Positions 38,520 through 48,624 of a stretch of DNA of 64,000 bases are shown one piece after another; positions within the stretch are counted from its first letter, which is position 1, and each line of letters begins with the position of its first letter. A program made the position numbers and the translations under genes. The notes below the pieces were generated by a model, which saw nothing but the letters and a program-made list of their open reading frames with translations, was not told the origin of the DNA and made no database searches. The DNA comes from Ramlibacter sp. (GTDB taxonomy: Bacteria > Pseudomonadota > Gammaproteobacteria > Burkholderiales > Burkholderiaceae_C), in NCBI GenBank assembly GCA_030695945.1, contig JAUYOG010000064.1, forward strand, positions 62,001 through 126,000, in the 5' to 3' direction.

Positions 38520-38657
38520 GGTTGCGCCTTCGGAGGGGTTGTGGGTCCGGATCGCATGGTAAGGAAAGCGCCGGCTCCCTGCAGGGCCATGCGACGGGCT
38601 GCCGGAAATCCGGGACAGGCTGCGGGCGGCCGGGACAGCCCGCAGCAGTCGCCAGCT

Positions 38658-39935
38658 TCAGGCGCCTTCGATGAAGAGCAGGGCCGGGTGTTCCAGCATG
38701 GCGCGCAGCGCCTGCACGAATTCGGCGCCCACGTGGCCGTCCACCACGCGATGGTCGAAGGAGGACGACAGGTTCATCATCTGCCGCGGCACGACGGCGC
38801 CGCCGACGATCATGGGCCGCAGCACCATCCGGTTGACGCCGACGATCGCCACCTCCGGCTGGTTGATGATCGGCGTCGAGACGATGCCGCCCAGCGCGCC
38901 CAGGCTGGTGATGGTGATCGTCGAGCCCGACAGTTCCTCGCGCGTCGCCTTGCCGTTGCGCGCGGCCTCGGCCACGCGCGCCACTTCGGCCGCGCTGCCC
39001 CACCGGTCGAGCTCCTGCGCATGCCGCACCACGGGCACCATCAAGCCGGCGCCGGTGGCCGTCGCGATGCCGATGTGCACGGCGCCATGGCGCTTGAGCA
39101 CGCCGGCCGTGTCGTCGAAGTGCGAGTTGATCTGCGGAAAGTCGCGCAGCGCCACGACCATCGCGCGCATCAGGAACGGCAGCAGCGTCAGGCGCGTGCG
39201 GTCCTTCTTCGCGTTCAGGCGCCCGCGCAGCGCCTCCAGCTCGGTGACGTCCACTTCCTCGACGTACGTGAAGTGCGGGATGTTGCGCTTGGCCTCCTGC
39301 ATCCGCTGCGCAATCTTGCGGCGCATGCCGATGATGGGAATATTCTCGACGTCGTCGCGGCCCAGGCCGGCCATGGGGGGCGCGCGCTGTGGCTGCGGCG
39401 CGCGCGCCGGGGCCGTCGCGGCGGCATCCACGTCCGCATGCATGATGCGGCCGGCCGGGCCCGTGCCGCGCACCTTGGCCAGGTCGATGCCGAGCTCCGA
39501 TGCGTGGCGGCGCACGGAGGGCGACGCGATCGGTTTGCCGACCGCGGTCACGTCGGCTTCGACGCGTGCAGCCTGCGGAGCTTCGCTCCTTCCCCCTCCG
39601 GGGGAAGGTTGGGATGGGGGCAGCGGCGGTGTAGGCGCAGGTGAGGCTTGCCCCCTCCCCTGCCCTCCCCCGGTGGGGGAGGGAGATGAAGACCCTTCCA
39701 CCTCGATGCGGATCAGCTCCGAGCCGACGGCCATCAGCTGCCCGATCTCTCCGCCGACCGACAGCACCTTGCCCGCCACGGGGGACGGGATCTCCACCGT
39801 CGCCTTGTCGGTCATCACGTCGGCGAGGCTCTGGTCCTCCACCACCGTGTCGCCGGGCTTCACATGCCACGCGACGAGTTCGACTTCCGCGATGCCTTCG
39901 CCGATGTCCGGGATCTTGATGACGTGGACGCCCAA
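38658..39935 (-). CDS. bkdB: Branched-chain 2-oxoacid dehydrogenase E2 (lipoamide acyltransferase)
   Basis: E2 moves the acyl group from E1 to CoA through a swinging lipoyl arm. The product of about 425 residues has one N-terminal lipoyl domain (lysine in DVMTDKATVEI), a peripheral subunit-binding domain (SPSVRRHASELGIDLAKVRGTGPAGRI) and a catalytic domain ending in the SFDHRVVDG motif. Residues 84-116 of the linker come from a repeat. The start is TTG at 39935, two bases after the E1-beta stop, with GGAGAA upstream; no ATG or GTG is available. No E3 gene follows, so the complex must use one encoded elsewhere. AcoC-type E2 is an alternative. Confidence 0.88.
   Translation of the reverse strand: MGVHVIKIPDIGEGIAEVELVAWHVKPGDTVVEDQSLADVMTDKATVEIPSPVAGKVLSVGGEIGQLMAVGSELIRIEVEGSSSPSPTGGGQGRGQASPAPTPPLPPSQPSPGGGRSEAPQAARVEADVTAVGKPIASPSVRRHASELGIDLAKVRGTGPAGRIMHADVDAAATAPARAPQPQRAPPMAGLGRDDVENIPIIGMRRKIAQRMQEAKRNIPHFTYVEEVDVTELEALRGRLNAKKDRTRLTLLPFLMRAMVVALRDFPQINSHFDDTAGVLKRHGAVHIGIATATGAGLMVPVVRHAQELDRWGSAAEVARVAEAARNGKATREELSGSTITITSLGALGGIVSTPIINQPEVAIVGVNRMVLRPMIVGGAVVPRQMMNLSSSFDHRVVDGHVGAEFVQALRAMLEHPALLFIEGA
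39588..39684. repeat. Repeat family C in the bkdB linker
   Basis: Two hairpins, CCTTCCCCCTCCGGGGGAAGG-type at 39588-39608 and CCCTCCCCCGGTGGGGGAGGG-type at 39663-39683, separated by 54 bases. They encode a proline-, serine- and glycine-rich stretch in the E2 linker. The sequence looks like a dispersed intergenic repeat, but only this copy is in the window. Confidence 0.65.
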
Positions 39936-39937
39936 AA

Positions 39938-42273
<2,336 letters not shown>

Positions 42274-42451
42274 TCAAATGGGGTGCATGGCTGCGGGCTG
42301 GCACCCTGGGCTTGTGGCTTGGGGTCCGCAACTGGGGCGAGTATATGTACGCAAATGCTGTTTTGATTGTGCAAACGCATCTTTTTTGTATTTGGTGTCA
42401 GCGAATGCTGCCGAATGAATCAGCCGAGCCTTGCCGGCGTAGCATCCGTCG

Positions 42452-42718
42452 ATGGAACGAATCAGCGGCCCGTACAAGGGCTACTTCATCGCGGCATACA
42501 CCGTGGGCAACGAACCGAACTTCGTTGGTTACGCGAAGATCTGCATGACCGAGCCGCTGGACGTCTGGAATGCGGCAACCGTGGAAAAGCTGCTCAGCGC
42601 CACGGGGTTCCGCACCGAGCAGGAGGCCCTGGCGGCAGCGGAGCGCAAGGCCCGCCATACCATTGCCGAGATCGTCGGCAGCTGGGACCACGTCACCGGC
42701 GCCGGCGCGCTGGAATAG
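42452..42718 (+). CDS. Small protein of unknown function
   Basis: An 88-residue soluble protein that I do not recognise. It begins MERISGPYKGYFIAAYTVGNEPNFVGYAKIC and ends in an alanine-rich helix (EQEALAAAERKARHTIAEIVGSW). It looks like a compact alpha-beta domain with no signal peptide or membrane helix. Codon use matches the neighbours, and the start codon follows an AT-rich region, so the gene is probably real. It converges on the next gene with a 5-base gap. Confidence 0.65.
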   Translation: MERISGPYKGYFIAAYTVGNEPNFVGYAKICMTEPLDVWNAATVEKLLSATGFRTEQEALAAAERKARHTIAEIVGSWDHVTGAGALE

Positions 42719-42723
42719 CCGGC

Positions 42724-43248
42724 TCAGCGGCGCGGCGCCGGGCCCGCGCCCATCATTCGCGTCGAATCCACGGGCCTGCGCCCGGTCGTCTCCACCGTCG
42801 TTCCCTGGGGCGCGCGCCATTCGGTGATCACCGTTTCACGGCTGGGGCCTGGCGCCGCCGCAAAGTTGGTGGAAGGCACGACGGTCAGGCCCGGCCTCAT
42901 GGCATCCGCGCGCGGCTGGACAAGCGCGATACCGCCCGCCATGGTCGTGTACGGGACGCGCATGGCCTGCGCAGTGTGCTGGTCCGTGAGCAGCGGCGCG
43001 CCGCCCGGCACCGGCGCCGGCCTCGCCGCAACGACGTCCTGGCAGCCGGTCGCGCTGTCGAACACCATGTGGCCGCCGGGGAAGCGGCCGGCCACCGTCT
43101 GGTGAAGGGGTTGGCTCATGTCCACCGGCGGCTCTTCGCCCTGGTACATCACCCGGTTGGAACGGTCGTACACCGTGTAGCAGGCCATCGCCTGCAGCGA
43201 GGCGGCCGCGAGCAACGAGCCGGACAGGACGCGTGTGAGGTGTTTCAC
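42724..43248 (-). CDS. Secreted protein of unknown function
   Basis: A 174-residue protein with a signal peptide (HLTRVLSGSLLAAASLQAMA, cleavage before CYTVYD). The mature start CYTVYDRSNRVMYQGEEPPVDMS resembles a family of Burkholderiales exported proteins, but I cannot name a function. The rest is low in structure and rich in Pro, Ala and Arg. The GTG at 43248 is preferred over an ATG at 43266 because AGGGAG lies six bases before it and the signal peptide is then standard. Confidence 0.7.
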   Translation of the reverse strand: MKHLTRVLSGSLLAAASLQAMACYTVYDRSNRVMYQGEEPPVDMSQPLHQTVAGRFPGGHMVFDSATGCQDVVAARPAPVPGGAPLLTDQHTAQAMRVPYTTMAGGIALVQPRADAMRPGLTVVPSTNFAAAPGPSRETVITEWRAPQGTTVETTGRRPVDSTRMMGAGPAPRR

Positions 43249-43361
43249 GAAAATCTCCCTGCGCAAGCTGTGCGCTTTACAGGGATCGTGGGCCGGGCCA
43301 CGGGCCGGGTTTGAAGGCGCGCGCGCCTACTGCGTGTCAGCGGCTTTCGCCTCCAGACACA

Positions 43362-43997
43362 TCAATGGAGCTTGACGCCCGTCTTGGCCTGCAGCGTTTC
43401 CATCGTGACGCCCGGGGCCAGCTCGACCACCTTCAGGCCCTGCGGCGTGACGTCCATGACGGCCAGGTCGGTGATGATGCGGTCCACCACGCCGACACCC
43501 GTCAGCGGCAGCGTGCACTTCGGCAGGATCTTGAGGTCCTCGGTGCCGTCCTTCTTGCGGGCGACGTGCTCCATCAGCACGATCACGCGCTTGACGCCGG
43601 CCACCAGGTCCATCGCGCCGCCCATGCCCTTGACCATCTTGCCCGGGATCATCCAGTTGGCCAGGTCACCGTGCTCGCTCACCTGCATCGCGCCGAGGAT
43701 CGAGAGGTTGATCTTGCCGCCGCGGATCATCGCGAAGCTGTCGTGGCTGCCGAAGATGGACGAGCCGGCGATGGTGGTGACGGTCTGCTTGCCCGCGTTG
43801 ATCAGGTCGGCATCGACTTGGGTCTCGGTCGGGAACGGGCCGATGCCCAGCATGCCGTTCTCGGACTGCAGCCACACTTCCTTGGTGCCGGTGTAATTGG
43901 CCACCAGCGTCGGGATGCCGATGCCCAGGTTCACGTAAAAGCCGTCTTCGAGTTCCTGCGCCGCGCGCGCGGCCATCTGGTCTTGGGTCCAAGGCAT
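43362..43997 (-). CDS. scoB: 3-oxoacid CoA-transferase subunit B
   Basis: Subunit B carries the catalytic glutamate of the enzyme that moves CoA from succinyl-CoA to a 3-oxoacid. The 211-residue product has [17 protein letters not shown] and the active-site [12 protein letters not shown]. The [19 protein letters not shown] stretch also fits the family. The ATG at 43997 starts the homology. It is 50 bases downstream of scoA. Whether the acceptor is acetoacetate (Sco/Ato) or 3-oxoadipate (PcaJ) cannot be fixed by eye; pcaC and a PcaD-like gene occur elsewhere in the window. Confidence 0.9.
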   Translation of the reverse strand: MPWTQDQMAARAAQELEDGFYVNLGIGIPTLVANYTGTKEVWLQSENGMLGIGPFPTETQVDADLINAGKQTVTTIAGSSIFGSHDSFAMIRGGKINLSILGAMQVSEHGDLANWMIPGKMVKGMGGAMDLVAGVKRVIVLMEHVARKKDGTEDLKILPKCTLPLTGVGVVDRIITDLAVMDVTPQGLKVVELAPGVTMETLQAKTGVKLH

Positions 43998-44047
43998 GTT
44001 CAGTCTCCAGTCAGTTGGGGACAGAGCTGAAGGTCTGTCCCGCAAAG

Positions 44048-44749
44048 TCATTTAGATTCGGTGATCGTCCGCTTTTCGATGCGCTTCTCGGGATTCGGGT
44101 TGTGCACGATGCGGTGCACGTAGATGCCCGGCAGGTGGACGTCGTCGGGCAGCAGCTCGCCAGTCTCGACAATGTGCTCCACCTCGACGATGCAGATCTT
44201 GCCGGCCATCGCGGCCGCGGGGTTGAAGTTGCGGGCCGTCAGGCGAAACCGCAGGTTGCCGGACTTGTCGGCCACATGGGCCTTGACCAGCGACACCTCG
44301 GGCACCAGCGAGCGTTCCATGACGTAGGTTTCGCCGTCGAACTCGCGCAGCTCCTTGCCTTCGGCCACGATCGTGCCCACGCCCGTCTTGGTGAAGAAGG
44401 CGGGGATCCCCGCGCCGCCGGCGCGCAGCTTCTCGGCCAGCGTGCCCTGCGGCGTGAACTCCAGCTCCAGCTCGTGGTTCAGGTACTGGCGCTCGAACTC
44501 CTTGTTCTCGCCCACGTAGCTGGAGATCATTTTCTTGATCTGGCGCGTTTCCAGCAGCTTGCCGAGGCCGAAGCCGTCGACGCCCGCGTTGTTGGAGATC
44601 ACGGTGAGGTCCTTGACGCCGGTGTCCTTCAGCGCCTCGATCAGCGTCTCGGGGATGCCGCACAGGCCGAAGCCGCCGACGGCCAGCAGCTGGCCGTCCC
44701 TCACCACGCCGTCGAGGGCCGCCTTCGCGGAGGGATAGAGCTTGTTCAA
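44048..44749 (-). CDS. scoA: 3-oxoacid CoA-transferase subunit A
   Basis: Subunit A of the same transferase. The 233-residue product starts [34 protein letters not shown], which holds the CoA-transferase family I motif [38 protein letters not shown] is also typical. It is divergent from a PAS-LuxR regulator, with a 22-base palindrome between them, a layout suggesting that the regulator controls scoAB. Confidence 0.92.
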   Translation of the reverse strand: MNKLYPSAKAALDGVVRDGQLLAVGGFGLCGIPETLIEALKDTGVKDLTVISNNAGVDGFGLGKLLETRQIKKMISSYVGENKEFERQYLNHELELEFTPQGTLAEKLRAGGAGIPAFFTKTGVGTIVAEGKELREFDGETYVMERSLVPEVSLVKAHVADKSGNLRFRLTARNFNPAAAMAGKICIVEVEHIVETGELLPDDVHLPGIYVHRIVHNPNPEKRIEKRTITESK

Positions 44750-44801
44750 GAAAGTCTCCTGTGAGAAACCCGGGGTGGCACCCGCCGGAATGCCGTTACG
44801 A

Positions 44802-44823
44802 TACTACCTAATGAGTTACGTAG
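44802..44823. promoter_or_regulatory. Near-perfect palindrome between scoA and the PAS-LuxR gene
   Basis: Arms ACTACCTAA and TTACGTAGT flank the spacer TGAG. The arms are inverted copies except for one base. It lies 22 bases before the LuxR-type start and 53 bases before scoA, a plausible operator for the regulator. Confidence 0.6.
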
Positions 44824-44844
44824 TTCTTCGTAAAGGTTAGCCCG

Positions 44845-45390
44845 ATGGACGTTGACTATCGCCTTGCCTTCAACCTGGCGCCGGTGGGTCTGTGCCTGTC
44901 GCGCAACCGCTCCATTGTGGACTGCAACCAGCAGCTGTGCGACATGTTCGGGGCCTCGCGCGAGCTGCTGATCGGCCAGTCCTTCCAGGTGCTCTACCCC
45001 AGCGCCGACGAGTACGAGCGGCTGGGCGCGCGGATGGCGCCGATCCTGAATGCCAAGGGCCATTACGCCGACGACCGCATCATGAAGCGCGCGAGCGGCG
45101 AGGTGTTCTGGTGCCACGTGACGGGGCGTGCGCTCAATCGCGACGCCCCGCACGAATCGGGCATCTGGGCCTTCGAGGACCTCAGTTCGCAGCGGCCCGT
45201 GAAGGCCGAGCTCACGGCGCGCGAGCGCGAAGTCGCGGCACGCCTCCTCGACGGCATGACGTCGAAGGAGATCGGCAAGGCCCTCACCATCAGCCACCGC
45301 ACGGTGGAAATCTACCGCGCCCGCCTCATGCGCAAGTACAAGGCCAGCACCACCGCCGACCTGGTGCACAAGCTCATGGCCGGAGCATAG
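44845..45390 (+). CDS. PAS domain LuxR-type transcriptional regulator
   Basis: A 181-residue one-component regulator. The PAS domain covers about residues 5-115 (FNLAPVGLCLSRNRSIVDCNQQLCDMFG...), and a LuxR/NarL helix-turn-helix follows (LTAREREVAARLLDGMTSKEIGKALTISHRTVEIYRARLMRK). The PAS pocket would sense a small ligand or redox state, which is unknown. It is divergent from scoAB and is probably their regulator. The gene ends 67 bases before the peptidase-like gene. Confidence 0.9.
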   Translation: MDVDYRLAFNLAPVGLCLSRNRSIVDCNQQLCDMFGASRELLIGQSFQVLYPSADEYERLGARMAPILNAKGHYADDRIMKRASGEVFWCHVTGRALNRDAPHESGIWAFEDLSSQRPVKAELTAREREVAARLLDGMTSKEIGKALTISHRTVEIYRARLMRKYKASTTADLVHKLMAGA

Positions 45391-45457
45391 TGAACCACCC
45401 CCGAAGCGCCTTCGGCGATGCCCCCTCGGGCGTTGCCCTCTCCCCCTCGATATCACC

Positions 45458-46609
45458 ATGACACACAAGAAAAGTACCATCCAGCTGCCCACGATGACGC
45501 CCGGCACCTCGCGCGGCATCGCCGTCCACCGCTTCGGCAAGCCCGGCGCGCGGCCCAAGGTGTACCTGCAAGCCGCGATCCACGCCAATGAACTGCCGGG
45601 CGCGATGGCGCTGCACCACCTGATGCCGATGCTGGTGGAGGCGGACCGCAAGGGCCTGGTCAAGGGCGAAGTGATCGTCGTGCCGACGGTCAACCCGATC
45701 GGCCTCGCGCAACTCTCGGGCAACAACCACCTGGGCCGCTACGACTTCCTCGGGCTGTCCAACTTCAACCGCAACTGGCTCGACCTGTCGGGTGCGGTAG
45801 CGGACAGCGTGGGCAAGCAACTCGGCGCGGATGCGCAGAAGAACGTCGCTCTGATCCGCGGCGCTGCGCAAAAGGCGCTGGCCGCGATGAAGCCTCAGAA
45901 CGAGCTGCAGACCCTGCGTGTCGAGATCATGAAGTTGTCGGTGGACGCCGACATCGTGCTCGACCTGCATTGCGACATGGACGCGGTGCTTCACCTGTTC
46001 ATCTCGCGCCGCGACTGGCCCGGCAACGCGCAAACGCTGGCGGCGGACCTGGGCGCGGAGGCGACGCTGTACAACGACCCGTATCCGGAGGCGCTGACGT
46101 TCTCGGGCGTGAACGGCGCGCTGTGGGCGCGGCTCGCCGACCGGTTCCCGGAGGCCGCGATCCCTCAGGCCTGCACGTCCGCCACGGTGGAATACCGCAG
46201 CCAGCACGACGTGAGCCACGAGCTCGGCGAGTCGGACGCGCGCAACCTGTACCGGCACCTCGTGCGGCGCGGGATCATCTCCGGGCGCGCCGGCAAGCCA
46301 CCGCAATTGAGGGCCGACGCAACGCCGATCGCCGGCATGGACGTCGGCTACTCACCCGCGACGGGCATCCTCGTCTATCACGTGCCCAAGGGCGCGATGG
46401 TGCGCAGGGGCACGGCCGTTTGCGAGGTGATCGACCCCGCCGATCCGCGCGGCCCGAAGGCGCGCAAGCAAATCGTCGCGCGCAGCGACGGCATCCTGTT
46501 TTCCGGCAAGCAGAACGGCAAACTGGCATGGCCGGGCGCCGTGGTCTTTCGTATTGCCGGGCCCAAGGTGCTGGCGCACCGCAAGGGCATGAGCGGCCTG
46601 GACGACTAG
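45458..46609 (+). CDS. Succinylglutamate desuccinylase/aspartoacylase family protein
   Basis: A 383-residue zinc carboxypeptidase-like (M14) protein. Zinc ligands fit HANE in LQAAIHANELPG and the histidine in DLHCDMDAV; NFNRNW supports the AstE/AspA group. The C-terminus is a lipoyl/barrel-sandwich-like domain seen in these proteins (GILVYHVPKGAMVRRG...). The substrate, an N-acyl amino acid, is unknown. No Shine-Dalgarno precedes the ATG; the 67 bases upstream contain a hairpin-like CCCCCGAAGCGCCTTCGGCG sequence that may itself be a repeat. The TAG stop lies in the terminal repeat of the element at 46606. Confidence 0.85.
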   Translation: MTHKKSTIQLPTMTPGTSRGIAVHRFGKPGARPKVYLQAAIHANELPGAMALHHLMPMLVEADRKGLVKGEVIVVPTVNPIGLAQLSGNNHLGRYDFLGLSNFNRNWLDLSGAVADSVGKQLGADAQKNVALIRGAAQKALAAMKPQNELQTLRVEIMKLSVDADIVLDLHCDMDAVLHLFISRRDWPGNAQTLAADLGAEATLYNDPYPEALTFSGVNGALWARLADRFPEAAIPQACTSATVEYRSQHDVSHELGESDARNLYRHLVRRGIISGRAGKPPQLRADATPIAGMDVGYSPATGILVYHVPKGAMVRRGTAVCEVIDPADPRGPKARKQIVARSDGILFSGKQNGKLAWPGAVVFRIAGPKVLAHRKGMSGLDD

Positions 46610-46857
46610 GGTCTGTTCACACGGTCTGGCGGCCCAGCGCAAAACAACTCACCTCCACTGCGTTGCGAAGGCGAGTTGTTTCGCCCGGGTCGCGGGCTCG
46701 CCCGGCGCAAGGCATCCGGTGTCGCTGCGAAGCAGCCACACCGGACGCCGTAGCCATCGCGCCGTAGCCCGCCCACGCGCAACTTTGCCGCGAGGTATCG
46801 GCCAGCCGTTGCTCCGACTACCTTCGCGCCACCACCACTAGTGTGAAAAGGCCCTAG
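46606..46857. repeat. MITE-like element with 17-base terminal inverted repeats
   Basis: A 252-base non-coding element bounded by CTAGGGTCTGTTCACAC and the inverse of CTAGGGCCTTTTCACAC (15 of 17 match). Inside are two hairpins: AAACAACTC...GAGTTGTTT and GGCATCCGGTGT...ACACCGGACGCC. It fills the gap between two convergent genes, and the CTAG at each end includes both stop codons. It encodes no protein I can support. Confidence 0.7.
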
Positions 46858-47240
46858 GCTTTCGGCGCCTCGATCACCTCGGCGGCGGAGCGAAAGGCGT
46901 CGACCGCCGCCGGGAAGCCGCAATACACGCTCGCATGCAGGAAGATCTCCTGCAGCTCCTCCTTCGTCACGCCGTTGTTCAGGGCGCCGCGCACATGGAT
47001 CTTCAGCTCGTGCATGCGGCCGAGCGCCACCAGCATCGACACCGTGACGATGCTGCGCGTGCGCAGGTCGATCCCCTTGCGCTGCCAGGTATTGCCCCAG
47101 GCGTGGCGCGTCACGAGCTCCTGCAGGGGCGCGGTGAAATCGGTGGCGCGATCGAGCGCGCCCTGCACGTATTCGGTGCCGAGCACGGCGCGGCGGGTGG
47201 CGAGGCCGGCCTGGAGTTCAGGATCGTTGGGCAGTTGCAT
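46854..47240 (-). CDS. pcaC: 4-carboxymuconolactone decarboxylase
   Basis: PcaC decarboxylates 4-carboxymuconolactone in the protocatechuate branch of the beta-ketoadipate pathway. The 128-residue product has the AhpD-like fold with RRAVLGTEYVQGAL, the WQRKGIDLRTRSIVTVSMLVALGR helix and GVTKEELQEIFLHASVYCGFPAAVDAF. These match PcaC more closely than AhpD, since there is no CxxC. The ATG at 47240 has AAGGAG upstream. It is not next to other pca genes, so the pathway assignment rests on sequence; it may act on a related lactone. Confidence 0.85.
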   Translation of the reverse strand: MQLPNDPELQAGLATRRAVLGTEYVQGALDRATDFTAPLQELVTRHAWGNTWQRKGIDLRTRSIVTVSMLVALGRMHELKIHVRGALNNGVTKEELQEIFLHASVYCGFPAAVDAFRSAAEVIEAPKA

Positions 47241-47296
47241 GGGATCTCCTTGGTTTGTTGGCGGAAGCATAATCATTCGAGCCCCAGGAGAACATC

Positions 47297-47878
47297 ATGA
47301 CCCGCTATCCCGCCCCCGAACTCAAGGACGTCCCCGAGGACATCCGCGCCCGCATCCTGGAAGTCCAGGAGAAAGCGGGCTTCGTGCCCAACGTCTTCCT
47401 CGCGCTCGCGCGCCGGCCCGCCGAGTGGCGCGCCTTCTTCGCGTACCACGACGCGCTGATGCTCAAGGAGGAAGGATCGCTCACCAAGGGCGACCGCGAG
47501 ATGATCGTCACCACCACGAGCGCGGCCAACCAGTGCCTCTACTGTGTCGTGGCGCACGGCGCGATCCTGCGCATTTACGAGAAAAAGCCGCTCGTCGCCG
47601 ACCAGGTGGCCGTGAACTACCGCAAGGCCGACATCACGCCGCGCCAGCGCGCGATGCTGGATTTCGCCATGAAGGTGTGCCTGCATTCGAGCGAGATCGC
47701 GGACGCCGACTTCGAGGCGCTCTATCCGCACGGCTTCACCGACGAGGACATCTGGGACATCGCCGCGATCACGGCGTTCTTCGGCCTGTCCAACCGCATG
47801 GCGAGCTTCTCGAACATGCAGCCCAACCCGGAGTTCTACCTGATGGGCCGGGTGCCGAAGGCCAAGCCGGCCGCCTAG
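47297..47878 (+). CDS. Peroxidase-related AhpD-fold enzyme
   Basis: A 193-residue carboxymuconolactone-decarboxylase-fold protein of the uncharacterised peroxidase-related type. The AhpD redox signature is intact: E in DREMIVTTTSAANQC, then CLYCVVAHG (CxxC with a following histidine). It would reduce peroxides through the CxxC pair, if active. It is divergent from pcaC with 56 bases between the starts, although the two share only the fold. The ATG at 47297 follows AGGAGAAC. A palindromic element follows the stop. Confidence 0.87.
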   Translation: MTRYPAPELKDVPEDIRARILEVQEKAGFVPNVFLALARRPAEWRAFFAYHDALMLKEEGSLTKGDREMIVTTTSAANQCLYCVVAHGAILRIYEKKPLVADQVAVNYRKADITPRQRAMLDFAMKVCLHSSEIADADFEALYPHGFTDEDIWDIAAITAFFGLSNRMASFSNMQPNPEFYLMGRVPKAKPAA

Positions 47879-47881
47879 GAG

Positions 47882-48188
47882 GCTGGGCGGCAGAATTGGG
47901 TGTGCCAGCATCGTTGGCGGGACCTGGACGGCGGGGCACTCTGCTCCGCGAATGTCCCCCGTCGCCCTTGCGGGCTACCTCCTCCTTTATTTCGCTGCGC
48001 AGAGCGCCCCACCGTCCAGGCCTGCGGTCTTCATGGGCGTTCGAGCGTCGCAACCCGGGTCAAGGGCGTCGGGTGGCCAACGCAGCGAAATAAAGGCGGA
48101 GGAAGCGGGCGTGCCCGCGCCGGGGGACATTCGCGGAGTTGGCCGCCCGGCGTCCTTGACCAGCGCACACTTTCTTCCTGCCGCCCAG
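47882..48188. repeat. Nested palindromic element of about 307 bases
   Basis: The outer ends CTGGGCGGCAG and CTGCCGCCCAG are inverse copies. Further in, CGCGAATGTCCCCCG is inverted as CGGGGGACATTCGCGG, and CCTCCTTTATTTCGCTGCG as CGCAGCGAAATAAAGGCGG. A third inverted pair, GGTCAAGGGCGTCGGGTGGCCAAC and its near-inverse at 48138-48161, lies in the right half. It fills the region between the peroxidase-like gene and the thioesterase gene, with no supported gene. Confidence 0.7.
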
Positions 48189-48204
48189 GCACCTGACCGA
48201 GGAC

Positions 48205-48624
48205 CTACGTGACGAGCGCGCGGAGCCAGTCCGGCAGCGGCCTGGACTTCTGCGCCTTGTAGTCCACCCACACCGTCGTCGCGCCGCCGGCTGCGTTGAG
48301 CAGGCCGGGACTGTCGGCGCGCTCCATCGTCACCCAGGTCTCGAAGCTGCTGCTGCCGGGGTCGCTCGCGTACATCTTCAACAGCACGTCGCCGGGGTAC
48401 TCGAGCTGCCGGTAAAAATTACAGAACGCATTGATGATCACGACGCCCTCGCCCTGCGGGTCCATCGACGCGCCGGTGGAACGAATCCAGTCGATGCGGC
48501 AGGTCTCCATGTAGCGGAAATACGTGGTGTTGTTGAGATGGTTCATCGCATCCATGTCGCCCCATCGGATCGGGATGCTCATCTCGTAGACCAGCTTCTT
48601 CTTTTCGGGGATTGCAATCTTCAT
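48205..48624 (-). CDS. Acyl-CoA thioesterase, 4-hydroxybenzoyl-CoA thioesterase type
   Basis: A 139-residue hotdog-fold thioesterase that would hydrolyse acyl-CoA. The active-site segment is RWGDMDAMNHLNNTTYFRYME, where the second aspartate and the histidine fit the YbgC/4HBT-II pattern. The chain length used cannot be told. Its start overlaps the stop of the DMT transporter gene by 4 bases, so the two are probably co-transcribed with the SDR gene upstream. Confidence 0.88.
   Translation of the reverse strand: MKIAIPEKKKLVYEMSIPIRWGDMDAMNHLNNTTYFRYMETCRIDWIRSTGASMDPQGEGVVIINAFCNFYRQLEYPGDVLLKMYASDPGSSSFETWVTMERADSPGLLNAAGGATTVWVDYKAQKSRPLPDWLRALVT

Noticed and set aside
46606-48188. Degenerate insertion sequence or prophage remnant
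   Set aside because: No transposase, integrase or phage-like fragment could be read in any frame of the two non-coding elements; they are reported as repeats only.
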